Assembly (NCBI GenBank): GCA_946811695.1
Contig: OX328124.1
Coordinates: forward strand, 100,057,498 to 100,121,497
Length of the DNA stretch: 64,000 nucleotides
Origin: Gonocerus acuteangulatus
Lineage: Eukaryota; Arthropoda; Insecta; Hemiptera; Coreidae
Direction of reading: 5' to 3'
Part shown: in pieces, positions 41,740 through 53,900 of the stretch
How positions within the stretch are numbered: position 1 is the first letter of the stretch
Layout of the letters: each line of letters begins with the position of its first letter
Position numbers and translations under genes: made by a program
Notes under the pieces: model-generated
What the model was told of the DNA's origin: nothing
The model's input: only the letters and a program-made list of their open reading frames with translations
Database searches by the model: none

Positions 41740-42211
41740 AGTAGCAAATAATCCAAATGATAATAACATTATAAACAAATTTCCAAGAATTAAGGATTTG
41801 AGACTCAAATCAAAAGAAAACATTGATAATAGAAATCGAGCCTTTAACCTTCGACAGTTGAGAAAAGGTGAGAAGGTATGGGTGAAGAATTTGAAGAAAT
41901 ATGGTACCATTTTAGACCATGGCCTTAATGAAAGGGAGTATCTGATAGATGTATCTGGGCGAATTATTAGGAGAAATCAGGTATTCATTGTACCCTGTGA
42001 ATCACGATTTTCTACCTCAGATCGACTGGGAGAGGAAAAAAGAGAGGCAGTTGATGAAAAAAGTGAAACTAAAGAGGTACGAACAAGACCAGAAAAGAAG
42101 GAGAGACAGGAAGAGAGAGGAAGAGAAGAGTTAGGACTAGGAGTGCAAGGAGAGTCAGACAGCCAAGTCGTCTCAATCTTTGAGAGAAGAAAGGGTGTAA
42201 TGGTTGGCTAG
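41729..42211 (+). pseudogene. Integrase C-terminal remnant
   Basis: RNRAFNLRQLRKGEKVWVKN, LKKYGTILDHGLNEREYLID and IIRRNQVFIVPCE resemble the SH3-like integrase C-terminus (G..VWV......G.I). A Lys/Glu-rich tail runs into the 3' LTR. The catalytic core is absent. Confidence 0.75.
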
Positions 42212-42324
42212 TCTTAATATATCAGCTAGAACTAACCTGCTTAACAGGTGCTTATAGAGGTTATGATAATTTCATATGATTAACAAATATATTCATTATG
42301 GTGCTAAAGCTTGTACTTATTACA
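42196..42324 (+). repeat. 3' LTR of the internally deleted element
   Basis: 129 bp, same ends as the 5' LTR, with a 7-nt insertion TCATTAT after AACAAATATAT. Confidence 0.9.
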
Positions 42325-42329
42325 AATTC

Positions 42330-42547
42330 ACATCGAGGTGATTTGATCTTTAAGTCTATGAGCAAACGATGGTAAAAATTATACAGCAAAATATAAACAT
42401 CTATAACATAAAAATATAAAAGAAAAAACAATATGTTTTTCTGACTGTAATTTATAAAAGTAGTAATGATATTTCTTATAATAAAAATGGAATATTTTCA
42501 ACCACATTGTGTAAACAAACTTCCATTTATCTCGTCTTTTTTATATT

Positions 42548-42601
<54 letters not shown>

Positions 42602-43383
42602 TCGCAGTTTGGCCAATAAAAATGAATAACCCATAATTTCTTCACATAAGGTATTTGAAAGTAACAAATCTCCATTCCACATTTTTTGACTAAGGGGGGT
42701 CAATCATTCAACCTATCCTTCAAGAAACTTCCACTTCATTTGCGTAGATTTAATGCTTACTAAATGTAGTAGTTTTCCTGTAAGTAGTGAATCTGTAGTC
42801 CGTTAGGGGACTCAGAAAAAAATTCGCGAGAAACCTCCGATTTATTGAGAAAAACAGAAGTGGTTTATTGGAGGTCCACAAAATATCTTGTATCAATGGG
42901 TTTAGTGAATTAAATCAATGTTTTTTTAAAGCAAATTTTATCTTTTTTATGATGGTATAAATAGAATTTAATTATCTTGAACCGTTTTTGAGCAATCTTT
43001 TCTTATTTTATAAAAAATATGTCTACGTTAGAAAATGGGTCATAACTCCTTTTCCCTTCGGAATCGGTCCATACTCCAAATGAAATATTTTTTTGGAAAT
43101 TATGTCTAGAATCAGCTCCTAGAGTTTGGCTAATTATACCTGAATCACCTTTTATATACACACATACAAAGTTGGAAGACCTCTTTTCCGTGCTGTGTCT
43201 GATCATGCATTCCACGTTAAGAATGACTTTCCCCTAATTTTAGAGGGAGGAAAGAGTATTATATTTTTCGACTATTATTTGCAATAAAGTTCACTGAGAT
43301 AGTATTTCAGATCATACATGCTACGCCGCCGTGTGTTTCTACTAGACTGATAGCTCGCCGAAAAGTCTGAAAGAGGTGTCTAT
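42330..43383. other. Unassigned sequence
   Basis: A TA tract lies at 42546-42600. No coding frame with domains and no definable repeat ends were seen. Confidence 0.3.
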
Positions 43384-43469
43384 AAAAAAGTCCGACTCGC
43401 AGGAACTGCCTCATCTTAGCGCGGTTCCGTTCTTATCCCTAGTCTAATTTCGAAAGATTAAAATAGAAG

Positions 43470-43945
43470 CAGTTATTATTTTGTTGAGAGGAGATCGTTG
43501 ACCGTTGATGATGCAAGGTAGGGATTGTCCGGGTTAGGTCACTGCTACTTAATAATACATACCCCATATGTGTAGGTATGTGGGCATATATATGTACATA
43601 TGTGTGCGTGTATATGTGTATGTGTACATGCATATATATAAATATATATATATTATATATGTATATATATATATATATATATATTTACATAGATATGTGC
43701 ATATATTAGTGTTAAATATGTCCTACTTGTATTTACAGCCCTGATGAAGGCTTGAAGTTCAAGCCGAAACGTCGGCACAATAAAACCATTTTTACGATAA
43801 AATGTAGTTTTATTAAGTAGCAGTGACCGAACCCTGACAGTTATATTTTGGTTCCACCAGTCTTGAAAGGTAGGATTTACAATCTGACCTGGAAGGGTCG
43901 GCAACACAAGAAACCGTCCCGCTAGTTGCAAGGTCTTGGAATCTT
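43470..43945 (+). mobile_element. Penelope-type remnant with hammerhead motif and inverted repeats
   Basis: GGTCACTGCTACTTAATAA (about 43535-43553) and its inverse TTATTAAGTAGCAGTGACC (about 43812-43830) bracket a (TA/TG)-rich core and the hammerhead motif. It is inserted in the alpha body between ...AGAATAGAAGCAG-like sequence and CTATATTTCTAACAATA. Confidence 0.5.
43736..43778 (+). ncRNA. Hammerhead ribozyme motif (Penelope type), copy 2
   Basis: Helix I strand GCC, core CTGATGA, unpaired A, helix II GGCTTGAA/TTCAAGCC, GAAA, minimal helix III AC/GT, GTC, helix I strand GGC. Helices I and II differ in sequence from copy 1 (30947-30992) but pair as well, which supports the fold. Confidence 0.65.
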
Positions 43946-45038
43946 GGAAATCTATATTTCTAACAATAAATTGTTTTTGTTATTTTACTTAACCTGTTTT
44001 ATTTTCGAATACATTATCCAACTATAAGCAATTAAAAAATAACAAGGAATAAAATACAGGCGAAAAGAACACTTTGAATAAGCGAAATCAATTACTTTAA
44101 AGCTTTAAGCTCTTATTTCTCCGATTGACATCGCCTAATCAAAACTTTTATTAGAACCTTTTATGTAGAGCATTTAATAAGCTTTCTAATGGTATTCTTC
44201 CGTTTACCAAAATTCTCAACAGTTTTCGAGATATTAAAGAAAGTTCCCAAAATTTATATTATTTCTAGCAACAGAAAATTGGCCTCATTTTTCATATCCT
44301 GTTTTACACACAATATTTTCGCAACATAAGAAATTACAAAACTAAAAAGCAATAAAAAACGAAGGGAAAGAGACAAAAATTACAACAAGAACGACAAAAA
44401 CCCGTTCATAAGAACAAAACAGACGTATTTGAAGTTTTAAGCACTTATTTCTCCGATTGACATAACCTAATCAAAAATAGTTTTAGAATCTTTTTTGTAG
44501 AGAATTTAGTAAGCTTTCAAATAGTTTCTATCCACTTACCACGATTTCCCAACCGTGTTCGAGATATTAATGAAAGTATACGAACTTCCCAAAACTTTTC
44601 ATGTCTGTTCATAAAATATTTTATTCTAACCCTTCCTTAACTCCAAACGTAACAAAACTTTCAACATATTAGTTTTAATGAAAGTAGAACATGCAGATAA
44701 AGTTTCAACTGAATCCCATGATTCTAAGTACCCAAACCAAAAACGGTATTCAAAAAATATTTTTCCAATTTTCTCAAAAACGGTTAAAGCTATCGCCTTG
44801 AAAATGGTTTCATTCGTTTTCCTAGCCCAGGAATCATATAAAACGAGTACTTAGAAGCTTATGAACTCAAAAACGTAAGCGTTACGATTTTTTTTTGCGC
44901 GAATTTCGCCCCAAACGCCATCTTCCGGTAGGCGGATTTCGCTGGTTAACGAACTTGACCTTTCAAATTGGACGACGGATTTTTGTACCAAATTTCATCA
45001 AAATCGGACCATTCGTCTTCGAGCTAGAGAGCGAACAG

Positions 45039-45083
<45 letters not shown>

Positions 45084-45245
45084 TATACATATATATATAT
45101 ATATACAAATTTGAACCACCATCATTTTCGGTCTCTAGGGGTTCTGAAACGCAAAATTTTCTAGTCGGCACTTCCGGATTGTTTCATTGTATCAACCTTA
45201 TAAGCGGGGTTCCTCCCTATGGGGGAGGGAGGAACCGCGCTAAAA

Positions 45246-45660
45246 GCTACTCACCCTGAACGACTTCACGGTATCCATGAGTGCGGGAACTAAACAGACT
45301 GAGCCGTTTCATTCCGCAGTCACTGCTTTAATAGACTCGCTTCCTTAAAAAAAAATCTCATAAAAAAACCCGGCTTGTAGTTTTTTTGTATGTTACTCAT
45401 TCTCAAGGCATTACCGATCCAGTTCGGAATTAAGGGGACGAAACAAAGGCACAATCTTGTTACTTTAGGGTTTACTGTTCCTTTTGTTTTTCTCTATCTA
45501 TTTTATTTGTGGCTATATGAGTTTTTTAAATTTTTAAGAACATTTTAAAAATATATTCTTGAATCTTAATTTCAATTTTTGTTTTGAGTAAGTCACACGA
45601 AGAAATTAAAATTACATCAAAACAGATACTAAAAAAACTGGATTCATAGGTAAAAAACAC
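45246..45660. other. Unassigned sequence
   Basis: Nothing recognisable between alpha copy 2 and the LINE fragment. Confidence 0.3.
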
Positions 45661-45667
45661 TTTTTTT

Positions 45668-46137
45668 AGCTGCAAGACAACTTGAGCTCGACCTATGAAT
45701 CACATACGAAGACTTGACCAATGCAATCAAACAAAATATTTTAAATTATTGGCAAGACCACTGGACTCGACTACAATCAAAACTACTACTTAAGAGTGGA
45801 CGTCCAGCTAACGAGACAACAGACGAGAAGAAGTTGTACTTGCTCGACTCTGAATTTGCCACACAAGACTAACACACGAATATCTCATGACAGGGCTTAA
45901 CAAACCAACCTGTAATAAATGCAATAAAGACTTTACCGTGAAACACCTACTTACGGAATGCAGAAGACGACACAAACTAAATATTCCACACGACATGAAC
46001 GAATTGTTGATGGACAGCAGCCAGTACATAAACACAATATTCTCCTACTTACAAAACAATAAACTATACAATCTCATTTGAAGACATCTGCTGAATAACC
46101 ATTGTTTTTTTAAAAAATAATAATAATAAATAAAATT
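45668..46137 (+). pseudogene. I-clade LINE, 3' end fragment
   Basis: NKPTCNKCNKDFTVKHLLTE and IPHDMNELLMDSSQYINTIF match the last residues of the LINE at 54085-54519 (CNKDLTVQHILTDC, IPRDMNELLRDSSHHIN). Upstream similarity to its RNase H tail continues with frameshifts. It ends in an AATAATAATAAATAAA tail. Confidence 0.75.
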
Positions 46138-46149
46138 TATAATTTTGAA

Positions 46150-47150
46150 TACATATTTGTCTTTCTTTAAAAAACAAAAAGTTTTTGTATGTCTTCTTTG
46201 TCGCCAAGAATTTTTGCAAGAGAAGATCCAATTCCAATTGATTTTCTCAAGGAAGTGTAGTTTCTTCATGATATCAAGAAATGTTCCACTGTCCATTGCT
46301 CTCCTACATCGAAGCTGCATGAAGGTGGATATAGGTTAAGTCAAACGTCAATCCCAAAAACTTCATTTTGTCCACACAATCGATCGGCTGATCGAATATA
46401 AATAATGGTTAAGTGTGGTGACATACATTTCTACAGAAATGTAAAGCTCTGGTCTTCGTCGTGGAGAATGAGAATCCTGTTTGTCGAGATCATCTTTCAA
46501 ATCGGAATATTATTTCTTGTAGCCTCCATTTTATAAATTCCAATGATGAGGATCTCACAAAAATAACGAGATCATGAATATCCTACAGGTCGACTTATTA
46601 ATTCCGATACAGAATTTCTTGCTATTAGGAAGAGAGTTACACTTAGTGTTGACCCTTGAGGTATTTTATTTTCTTGAATGAATCTTGAAGAGAGCCGATT
46701 TTCTACTCGAACATAGAAGGTTCGGTTTGACAGGAATTCTTTCAAGAAGAACCAGATTTTGCCTTTAATACCCCATTTCATAAGAGTTTGTAGCACCATG
46801 CATCTCCAAACTCGGTCGTAAGCCTTTTCAATGTCCATGAAAACGGCAAGTAGGTGTTCATTTTTCGAAAATGCTATTTGTATTTCGTTTTCAAGGATTA
46901 CTAAATGGTCCAAAGCTGAATGCCCTTTTCTGAAGCCACAATGAGAAGCACATACGAGTATCAACCTGCGATTTTCAAGGTGACAGGAAAGCCTATTTAT
47001 TATCTTTTCTAAAATTTTAGATGCACAATTTATGAGGGAAATCGGGCGAAAGTCTTCCGGCTTTGAGCTATGTAGTTTTTGGGAATAGGAATGACAATCG
47101 AATTTTTCTATGAATCTGGAAAGACCTTTTCTTTCCAAATTGTATTATAA
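46150..47150 (-). pseudogene. LINE reverse transcriptase fragment (I/R1-like)
   Basis: FRPISLINCASKILEKIINR, CGFRKGHSALDHLVILENEI, AVFMDIEKAYDRVWR and RFIQENKIPQGSTLSVTLFL are RT palm blocks. Past 46572 other frames carry DLVIFVRSSS (catalytic Asp region decayed), SFSTTKTRALHF and KMKFLGLTFD. It has multiple frameshifts. Confidence 0.75.
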
Positions 47151-48031
47151 ATTGATAATAAGAATATTTTTCCTTCTTTGGGGAGTTTTTTGGTGACGAA
47201 GTTCTTGCGAGTGAGACTTTTTCGGCTCATGCGGTCTCAGTTTAGGGAACAAGCACCTTACATAGCACAAATTATTTTGATTTTTTTTAATATTAAAATT
47301 TCAATTGAAGAAGAATGTATACTGAGAAACTTAAAAACTGGTTCACCTCAACAACAAAATTAGTTTCTTTTTCTTTCTTCCCTTCTCTCTAATTATAAAA
47401 ATTTCGCAACATGTTCTTACATAAACAAATAACTTTCAGAGATAATTTTTACAGCTTCTAATTCCGGCATGATTAAAAATTGTTTTATATCTTCCTTTTA
47501 GGCGTTCCGCTAGATAGTAATCCAAAACTGTAGGGGGAGGGAACAGTATGAAGTGAATTTGGTAATTTTTTTTTTTTTTTTTGTGAGACGTTATCTTTGA
47601 AATGTTTCACGTGTTGCTTTATCCTCGTTTTATGTAGCTCCGATAGCTCTCCGATATTAATCATATTACAATATATATATAATGGATTTTGCATATATAA
47701 TATTACTAGTAGATTATTACAAAAACCTTACAACTATATCTACTAGAATAAATGACCAGTGTACACTAAAGGATATCAAATTTTTTTTTTTTTAATTGGG
47801 TGTAATTAAATGGGGGGTCATTAGCACCATTGAAAATTGATTCATTTGTTACATATGATGAAACATTTTTAATAATTTACAGGTATTCTGAAATAGTTTT
47901 TGTATTGGCGATTTACAGTGTTTTTTATTTCTTTTTTGTTTTATTAAATTATCTAACTATTATTTATTTAACTACCTGAAACTTAATTAAACAGGAAAAC
48001 TAATTTTTTTATGTACAAATTTTGTTAAATC
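47151..48031. other. Unassigned sequence
   Basis: AT-rich; no element ends, domains or RNA genes seen. Confidence 0.3.
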
Positions 48032-48222
48032 TTTTAGCGCGGTTACTCCCTATCTCCATAGGGAGAACCCGCTTATGAGGTTGACCTCACGACGCAATCC
48101 GGAAGTACCGACTAGAAACTTTCTCGTTTCAGACCCCATAGATGACGAAAATATAGGTGGTTCAAATTTGTATATATATATATATATATATTTATATATA
48201 CTTACTTACTTACTGACGGGCT

Positions 48223-49738
48223 CTACAGTCCGAGGTGGACCTTGGCCTCCTTCACGATCTTCGTCCATTCATCCCTATCCTTCATTCTTCCCCTCCAATT
48301 CCCCACTCCCATCCGCTTCAGATCCTCCTCCACGTCACTTCTCCAGCCTTTCCTGGGTCTTCCTCTTTTCCTTTTTCCAGGAAATTCCTCCCAAGTTATC
48401 CTCTTCGTGGCTGTATCATCGGGCAGTCTTTCCACCTATCCTAGCCATCTAATTCTCCTAGCCTTAATAAAGCGTACTATGTTCTCTTTTTTTCATCAGT
48501 TCAACCAGCTCCTGATTTTTCCTTATCCTCCATTCGCCTTGTACGCATATGGGACCAAAGATTTTTCTCATAATTTTTCTTTCAAAAACTCTTAGAGCAT
48601 TCTGGTCAGCTACTTTCAGCGTCCAGGCTTCGGCTCCATAGCACACTACTGGACGGACGAGGGATTTGTAGATTTTAAGCTTTGTTATTCTAGTCAGGAG
48701 CGTCGACTTAAAACGTTTCAGCATGCCAAAGTACGCTCTATTGCCTGCCATAATTCCTCCTCTGATTTCCTGGCTAATCAAATTTTCACTATTGACCTGC
48801 ACCCCAAGATAAGTAAAGCATTTCACTGCTTCGAATTTGTATTCTTGGAATTCAAAGCCTTCTGGGTTCCTTCTTGCGCCTGAGGTCGAGACTACCATAT
48901 ACTTGGTTTTTGCCTCGTTCACTACCAGTCCAACCTTCTTACATTCCGCAACCAATGTTGATAGCACCTCAACTATTGCCGCTTTGCTCCTACCTAAAAT
49001 TGCAATGTCGTCGGCATATCCCAATATTTGTGTTGTTCGGCAAGCTAAATTTCCACCTGGCATGATCCTTTTAACTGCATTGTGCAGTGCCAAGTTAAAT
49101 AAAATCGCTGAGAGGGCGTCTCCCTGCCTTACTCCAGAGTTAAATTGGAAGATATCGCTAACCTCATTGCCAATTAGTGCTTTGGCTTGCGTGTTCCGCA
49201 TCGTCATTTCAATAAGGTGGATTAGTTTGAACGGAATGTTATATTCACGCAGTGCACTAAAAAGCTGGGTTCTCTTAATTCGGTCAAAGGCTTGTTTAAA
49301 ATCAATAAACAGTATATGAACATCTATATTATGCATAATATCATATGAAAATGTTCATAGCACTTTTCGAGCACTTGTCGCAGAATAAAAATCTGGTCGG
49401 TAGTACCTCTGTTAGGGCGAAAACCACACTGGTAATCCGTTATGATTTTCCGAATAAATTTTGAGCCTTTGCACTAGAAGGTTGGATAAAATTTTGTAGA
49501 CGACATTTAAGAGGGTTATTCCCCGGTAGTTTTCACATACCATCTTATCACCTTTCTTGAATATTGGGAAAATTAAACCTGAGCACCATTCTTTAGGTAT
49601 TTCTTCGTCAAGCCATACCCTCAGCATTAGATTATATAGTCGCTGCCTGAAAACATCTCTGCCACACTTAATAACTTCTGCCGATATACTATCCTCTCCA
49701 GGAGCTCTGTTATTCCTTAATCCTTCTAAAAAAATCAA
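48223..49738 (-). pseudogene. RTE reverse transcriptase and C-terminus
   Basis: NNRAPGEDSISAEVIKCG opens the RT; WCSGLIFPIFKKGDK and NYRGITLLNVVYKILSNLL follow. Frameshifts near 49438 and 49345 precede ILFIDFKQAFDRI, FNSGVRQGDALSAILFNLAL and ILGYADDIAILG (active site). After a break at about 48464 the ending RLPDDTATKRITWEEF and GKRKRGRPRKGW is typical of RTE proteins. Confidence 0.85.
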
Positions 49739-49740
49739 AA

Positions 49741-50468
49741 TCGGGTATATTATTACACCACTAAGGACCTATGTACAACTCCCGTTAATCTGCTATAAAT
49801 GCTGGGGATACAACCACACCAGTAGAGGATGCAGAAAGACGGAAGAAGTATGCAGAACCTGTGGGGAAGGCAAGCACGAGGGAAAGTGCTCTAAAATCCT
49901 GTGTAAGAACTGTAAAGGTGAGCACCCTGCGTGTGATAGAGAATGTCCAATGCAGAAGAAGGAAGTGCTCATCAGAAAGAAAATGGCGCATGAAAGATTG
50001 TCCTACTGGGAGGCAGGAAGAAGAATTTCTCCACGGGTTTCAACGACATATGCCTCCACGACAAAGACTGTCAATGAGGAAGACTCAAAGCAATTTGAGT
50101 CTATTAACAAGGATCTATCAGGTATCAAAGCACAGTTGCTCCTACTACAGGAGCAACTCTCACTCATTTCCTTAAAATGTTTTGGTGAGAAGAATATAAC
50201 GGACTTGGCGAAAAAACAAACAGACGAAAAGCAGGTGATTCGTGCAGAAAGAACCAGCCCGCGCGAAAGGTCGAAGATCCCAGCTGCAGATTCAAGCAAG
50301 GAGACTTCTAATCCTCCAGCAGAAGCTGCTTCAGGATCGGTGATAATACCTGTAGAGGACAATGTTGAAGATTCCATCAGCTCTAAAAGGTTAGTGGGAA
50401 ATTCATCTAAACAATCAAAGACAACAAATCTTAATCTAAGGTCTAGTGAACGCAACAAAAAGAAATAA
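49741..50468 (+). CDS. LINE ORF1 (Gag-like), C-terminal part with zinc knuckles
   Basis: Zinc knuckles in series: CYKCWGYNHTSRGC, CRTCGEGKHEGKC and CKNCKGEHPACDREC, the triple CCHC array of I/R1/Jockey Gag proteins. They are followed by KKEVLIRKKMAHERLSYWEA, a leucine-rich helix (QLLLLQEQLSLISL) and a Ser/Lys-rich tail. The N-terminal RRM-like part is missing by 5' truncation, and the open frame upstream of 49730 is read-through from the RTE. Confidence 0.85.
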
Positions 50469-50900
50469 TGACCCCTTTTTTAATCATCCCTAACATTACC
50501 TTTATTATTCATTGTCCTTTACCTCAAATTAAATCTATTACAATTTTCAAAATGAATCTCCCCTATTTTACATCAATTATTTCATTTACTAACATTCAAA
50601 TTCAACATACAGAAGTGCTTTACGTATTATTCTGTGGCATCTTCGGTATGAAAACAAAATGCATGATCAAAATCTTAAAATTATTACCTGAGAAATTATC
50701 CATGATTTTCAATATTCTGGCCATTTCTTATAATACGAAATTTCCGTCCCCATTGACATTACAGAGACTTAAAAAGGTAAAAATATATGAAAAACGCTTG
50801 CTATATTACCCAATAAAATATAAAAATATTGTTTTCCTATATATACAAAAGTTTATTTACATACTGTGTAATTTAGATTCGCTTAATCTATCTTTTTCCA
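50469..50900 (+). other. LINE inter-ORF spacer
   Basis: 432 nt between the ORF1 stop and the ORF2 ATG. Its long open frame lacks domains. Confidence 0.4.
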
Positions 50901-53900
50901 ATGATTCTACAATGGAATATTAACGGACTAGAAAGGCATAAGGATGACCTAAAGCACTTAGTTAAGTCAGAAAAAATTCAAATCGTTGCACTTCAGGAAA
51001 CTCACACAACACCCAACAGAAACGCTTCATTATTAGGTTTCACGACATATAAATATGATTACACATTAGGAGGAAAAGCATCTGGTGGTGTAGCTATATT
51101 TGTTAAAGATACACTTATCCTTAGAACTACACTGCAAGCAGTTGCTTGCGTAGTGTACATGCCCTTCCGAATGACTGTTTGTAATATATATCTTCCATTA
51201 AGAGATAGGATCGTCCCCACGGAACTACAAGACTTACTGACTCAGCTTCCACGGCCATTAATGTTCCTTGGCGATTTTAATGCTCTTAGTATTTTATGGA
51301 ACTCTGAAATAACAAACACAAAAGGCAGGTTAATTGAAACTATTCTGGATAACCATGACATGATTCCCCTCAATGACGACTCGCCAACACATCTATGCAC
51401 ACGGACTGGTACCTACTCAAACATTGACGTGACTACTTGCTCACCTGACATCATCCAGCGGTTTACTTGGCAAGTCAAAACAGATCCCCTTAATAGTGAC
51501 CACTTCCCGATAGTAATCCACTTTAATACACCGAGTGAACTATTTCAAACAGTTGAAAGATTCAATACAAACAAAGCAGACTGGGCGGGGTTCAAAGAGT
51601 ACTTAACGGACAGACTAAGAATAGAAAACTTAAACGATATAAACAACTTCAATGACTTAGTAAAAACAGCTGCAGAAATCTACATACCTAAGAATAAGAC
51701 AGTAAACAAACACATTCCTGTCCCTTGGTGGAATGAACGATGTAAAAAGGCCGTAAAGGAAAAACGTACTGCTCTTAACAGCTTCAGGCGCACTCCATCA
51801 ACTGAACTCCTAACGAAGTATAAAAGAGCGAAAGCTGTTTGTCGACATGTAATAATTGAATCTAAGAGGCAAAGTTGGATAGAGTTTATTTCAACATTAA
51901 ACAGACATTCTTCACCTAAAGCTATTTGGGAAAACCTTAGAAAAATTCAACATAAAAAATATAAAGCACCTATATCTGGACTCAAAACACCAAACACGAT
52001 ACTCACAGACCACAATGATATCGTAAATGCTCTAGCTAACCACTTCTATGAAATATCAAAAACTCCTGAAAACAACCCATCACTCAGTAACGAACCTAAC
52101 ATTTTTGCTATACCTGACGCGAATAATCCAATAAACGAACCATTCACACTTCATGAATTACAGCTTGCATTATCTAAGACACAAGATACTTCCCCTGGAC
52201 CCGACAACATTACCTACTCAATGATTAAACATCTGCCAGATATTGCTCTCATTCAATTATTGCGTGTCATGAACTCAGTTTATGACTCTGGGACTGTCCC
52301 TGAATGTTGGAAAAGCAGTATCGTTATTCCAATACTGAAACCTAATAAAGACAAATCAGACATTGCAAGTTACAGACCGATATCACTGACCAGCTGTGTC
52401 TGCAAATTGCTTGAAAGAATGCTAAATAAAAGATTGATGTGGTTAATTGAAACAAAAAAACTACTTTCAATGTTTCAATGTGGTTTTAGACCAAATCATT
52501 CAACGTTAGACCACATAATACGATTGGAATCATATATCATAGATGGTTTCCTCAATAAAAAATCAACATTAGCCGTCTCATTTGACATAAATAAAGCATT
52601 CGACACAGTATGGCAAGGAATCGTCGTAACTAAGCTCTATGAATGGGGTGTTAGAGGAAAGGTCCTTAAATTTATAAATTCCTTTCTCACTAACAGAACA
52701 TTCAGAGTAAGAAATGGAACTTGCCTTTCAGGTGTCTTTAAACAAGAAATGGGCGTTCCTCAGGGCAGTGTACTCGGTACTACATTATTTCTCATAGCAA
52801 TGGATACAGTAAAAGAACATATTCCTCCTGATGTGCAATACGGCTTATATGTTGATGACCTATTAATGTTTTACTCGTCCCATTCAGTAGAAGAAGCACA
52901 AAACAAAATTCAAAACGCTATTCATTCACTAGGACACTGGACCGAGAAAACTGGACTGACTTTCTCGACAAACAAGACGAAATCTATTTTATTTACTAGA
53001 AAAAGACAAAACACCAACTACACTCTGCACTTAAACAATAGACCTGTTATTCAAACAGATGTGTTAAAATTCCTAGGTCTACACTTTGACAGACGCCTCA
53101 CATGGGTACCCCACCTAAAGGACCTTCTCAAAAGATGTAAACAATCGTTACATATTTTAAGAATCCTTGGTAATAAAAAATGGGGGGCCGACAGACGTGT
53201 AATGCTAAGCGTCTACCGATCCTATACCAGATCACTCCTGGACTATGGATGTGTAGCATACTCGTCTGCCAAACCCAGTACACTGAACATGCTAAACCCT
53301 ATACACAACACTGCAATTCGACTAGCCCTTGGTGCCTTTAGGTCAAGCCCCTCAGTAAGTTTGTATGCTGAATCAGCAGAACCTCCATTGCACATTAGGA
53401 GAGCTATGCTCATAAGTAAATTTTATAATAAAATTATTTCGTATCCCAATACCTCTTGTATAAGTGACATACTAGACAACCCTCATGCTGACGGCTATGA
53501 ACGCAGAGAAGGCCACATTCGACCGTTCATAATAAGATATCGTAGAGTGAAAGAGGAGTTTGGTCTTAGCAATCCAAACATTATTACACACAAACTTACA
53601 CTAACACCTCCTTGGATAACTCAAAATTATAATATAGATTTAACACTCACAAAATTCAAAAAGACAAATCCAGCCAGTACAATATTATACACAGAATACT
53701 TTAAAGCATTTATTACAAAACACAAAAATTGCCAAACATTTTACATTGATGGGTCCAAAACGCCAAATGGTGTCGGATCTGCAGCTATAATCCAAGATAG
53801 CGTCTTCCGTTTAAAGCTACCACCATATTCTAGCATATTAGAAGCCGAGCTCCGTGCTATCCTTCTTGCACTACAGAACGTCCCATTAACCCACCAGCCA

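Larger units (their letters stand above)
40345..42324 (+). mobile_element. Internally deleted Ty3/Gypsy LTR retrotransposon, complete with TSD
   Basis: LTRs 40345-40466 and 42196-42324 begin TGTAATGG and end TTACA. They differ by two substitutions and a 7-nt insertion. A 5-bp duplication AATTC flanks it (40340-40344, 42325-42329). The PBS TGGTGGCAGCGG follows the 5' LTR, and the polypurine tract GAGAGAAGAAAGGG precedes the 3' LTR. Inside are Gag, protease and then directly the integrase C-terminus; RT, RNase H and the integrase core are missing. Confidence 0.9.
43384..45245 (-). mobile_element. Helentron-like element, alpha subfamily, copy 2
   Basis: Left AAAAAAGTCCGACTCGCAGG, CTGCCTCATCTTAGCGCGGT; right GGGGTTCCTCCCTATGGGGG, AGGGAGGAACCGCGCTAAAA. 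The TA tract (45043-45108) is not interrupted by foreign sequence. A hammerhead-bearing remnant (about 43470-43945) is inserted near the left end. The body includes two successive stretches similar to each other (44000-44280 and 44290-44760). Confidence 0.7.
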
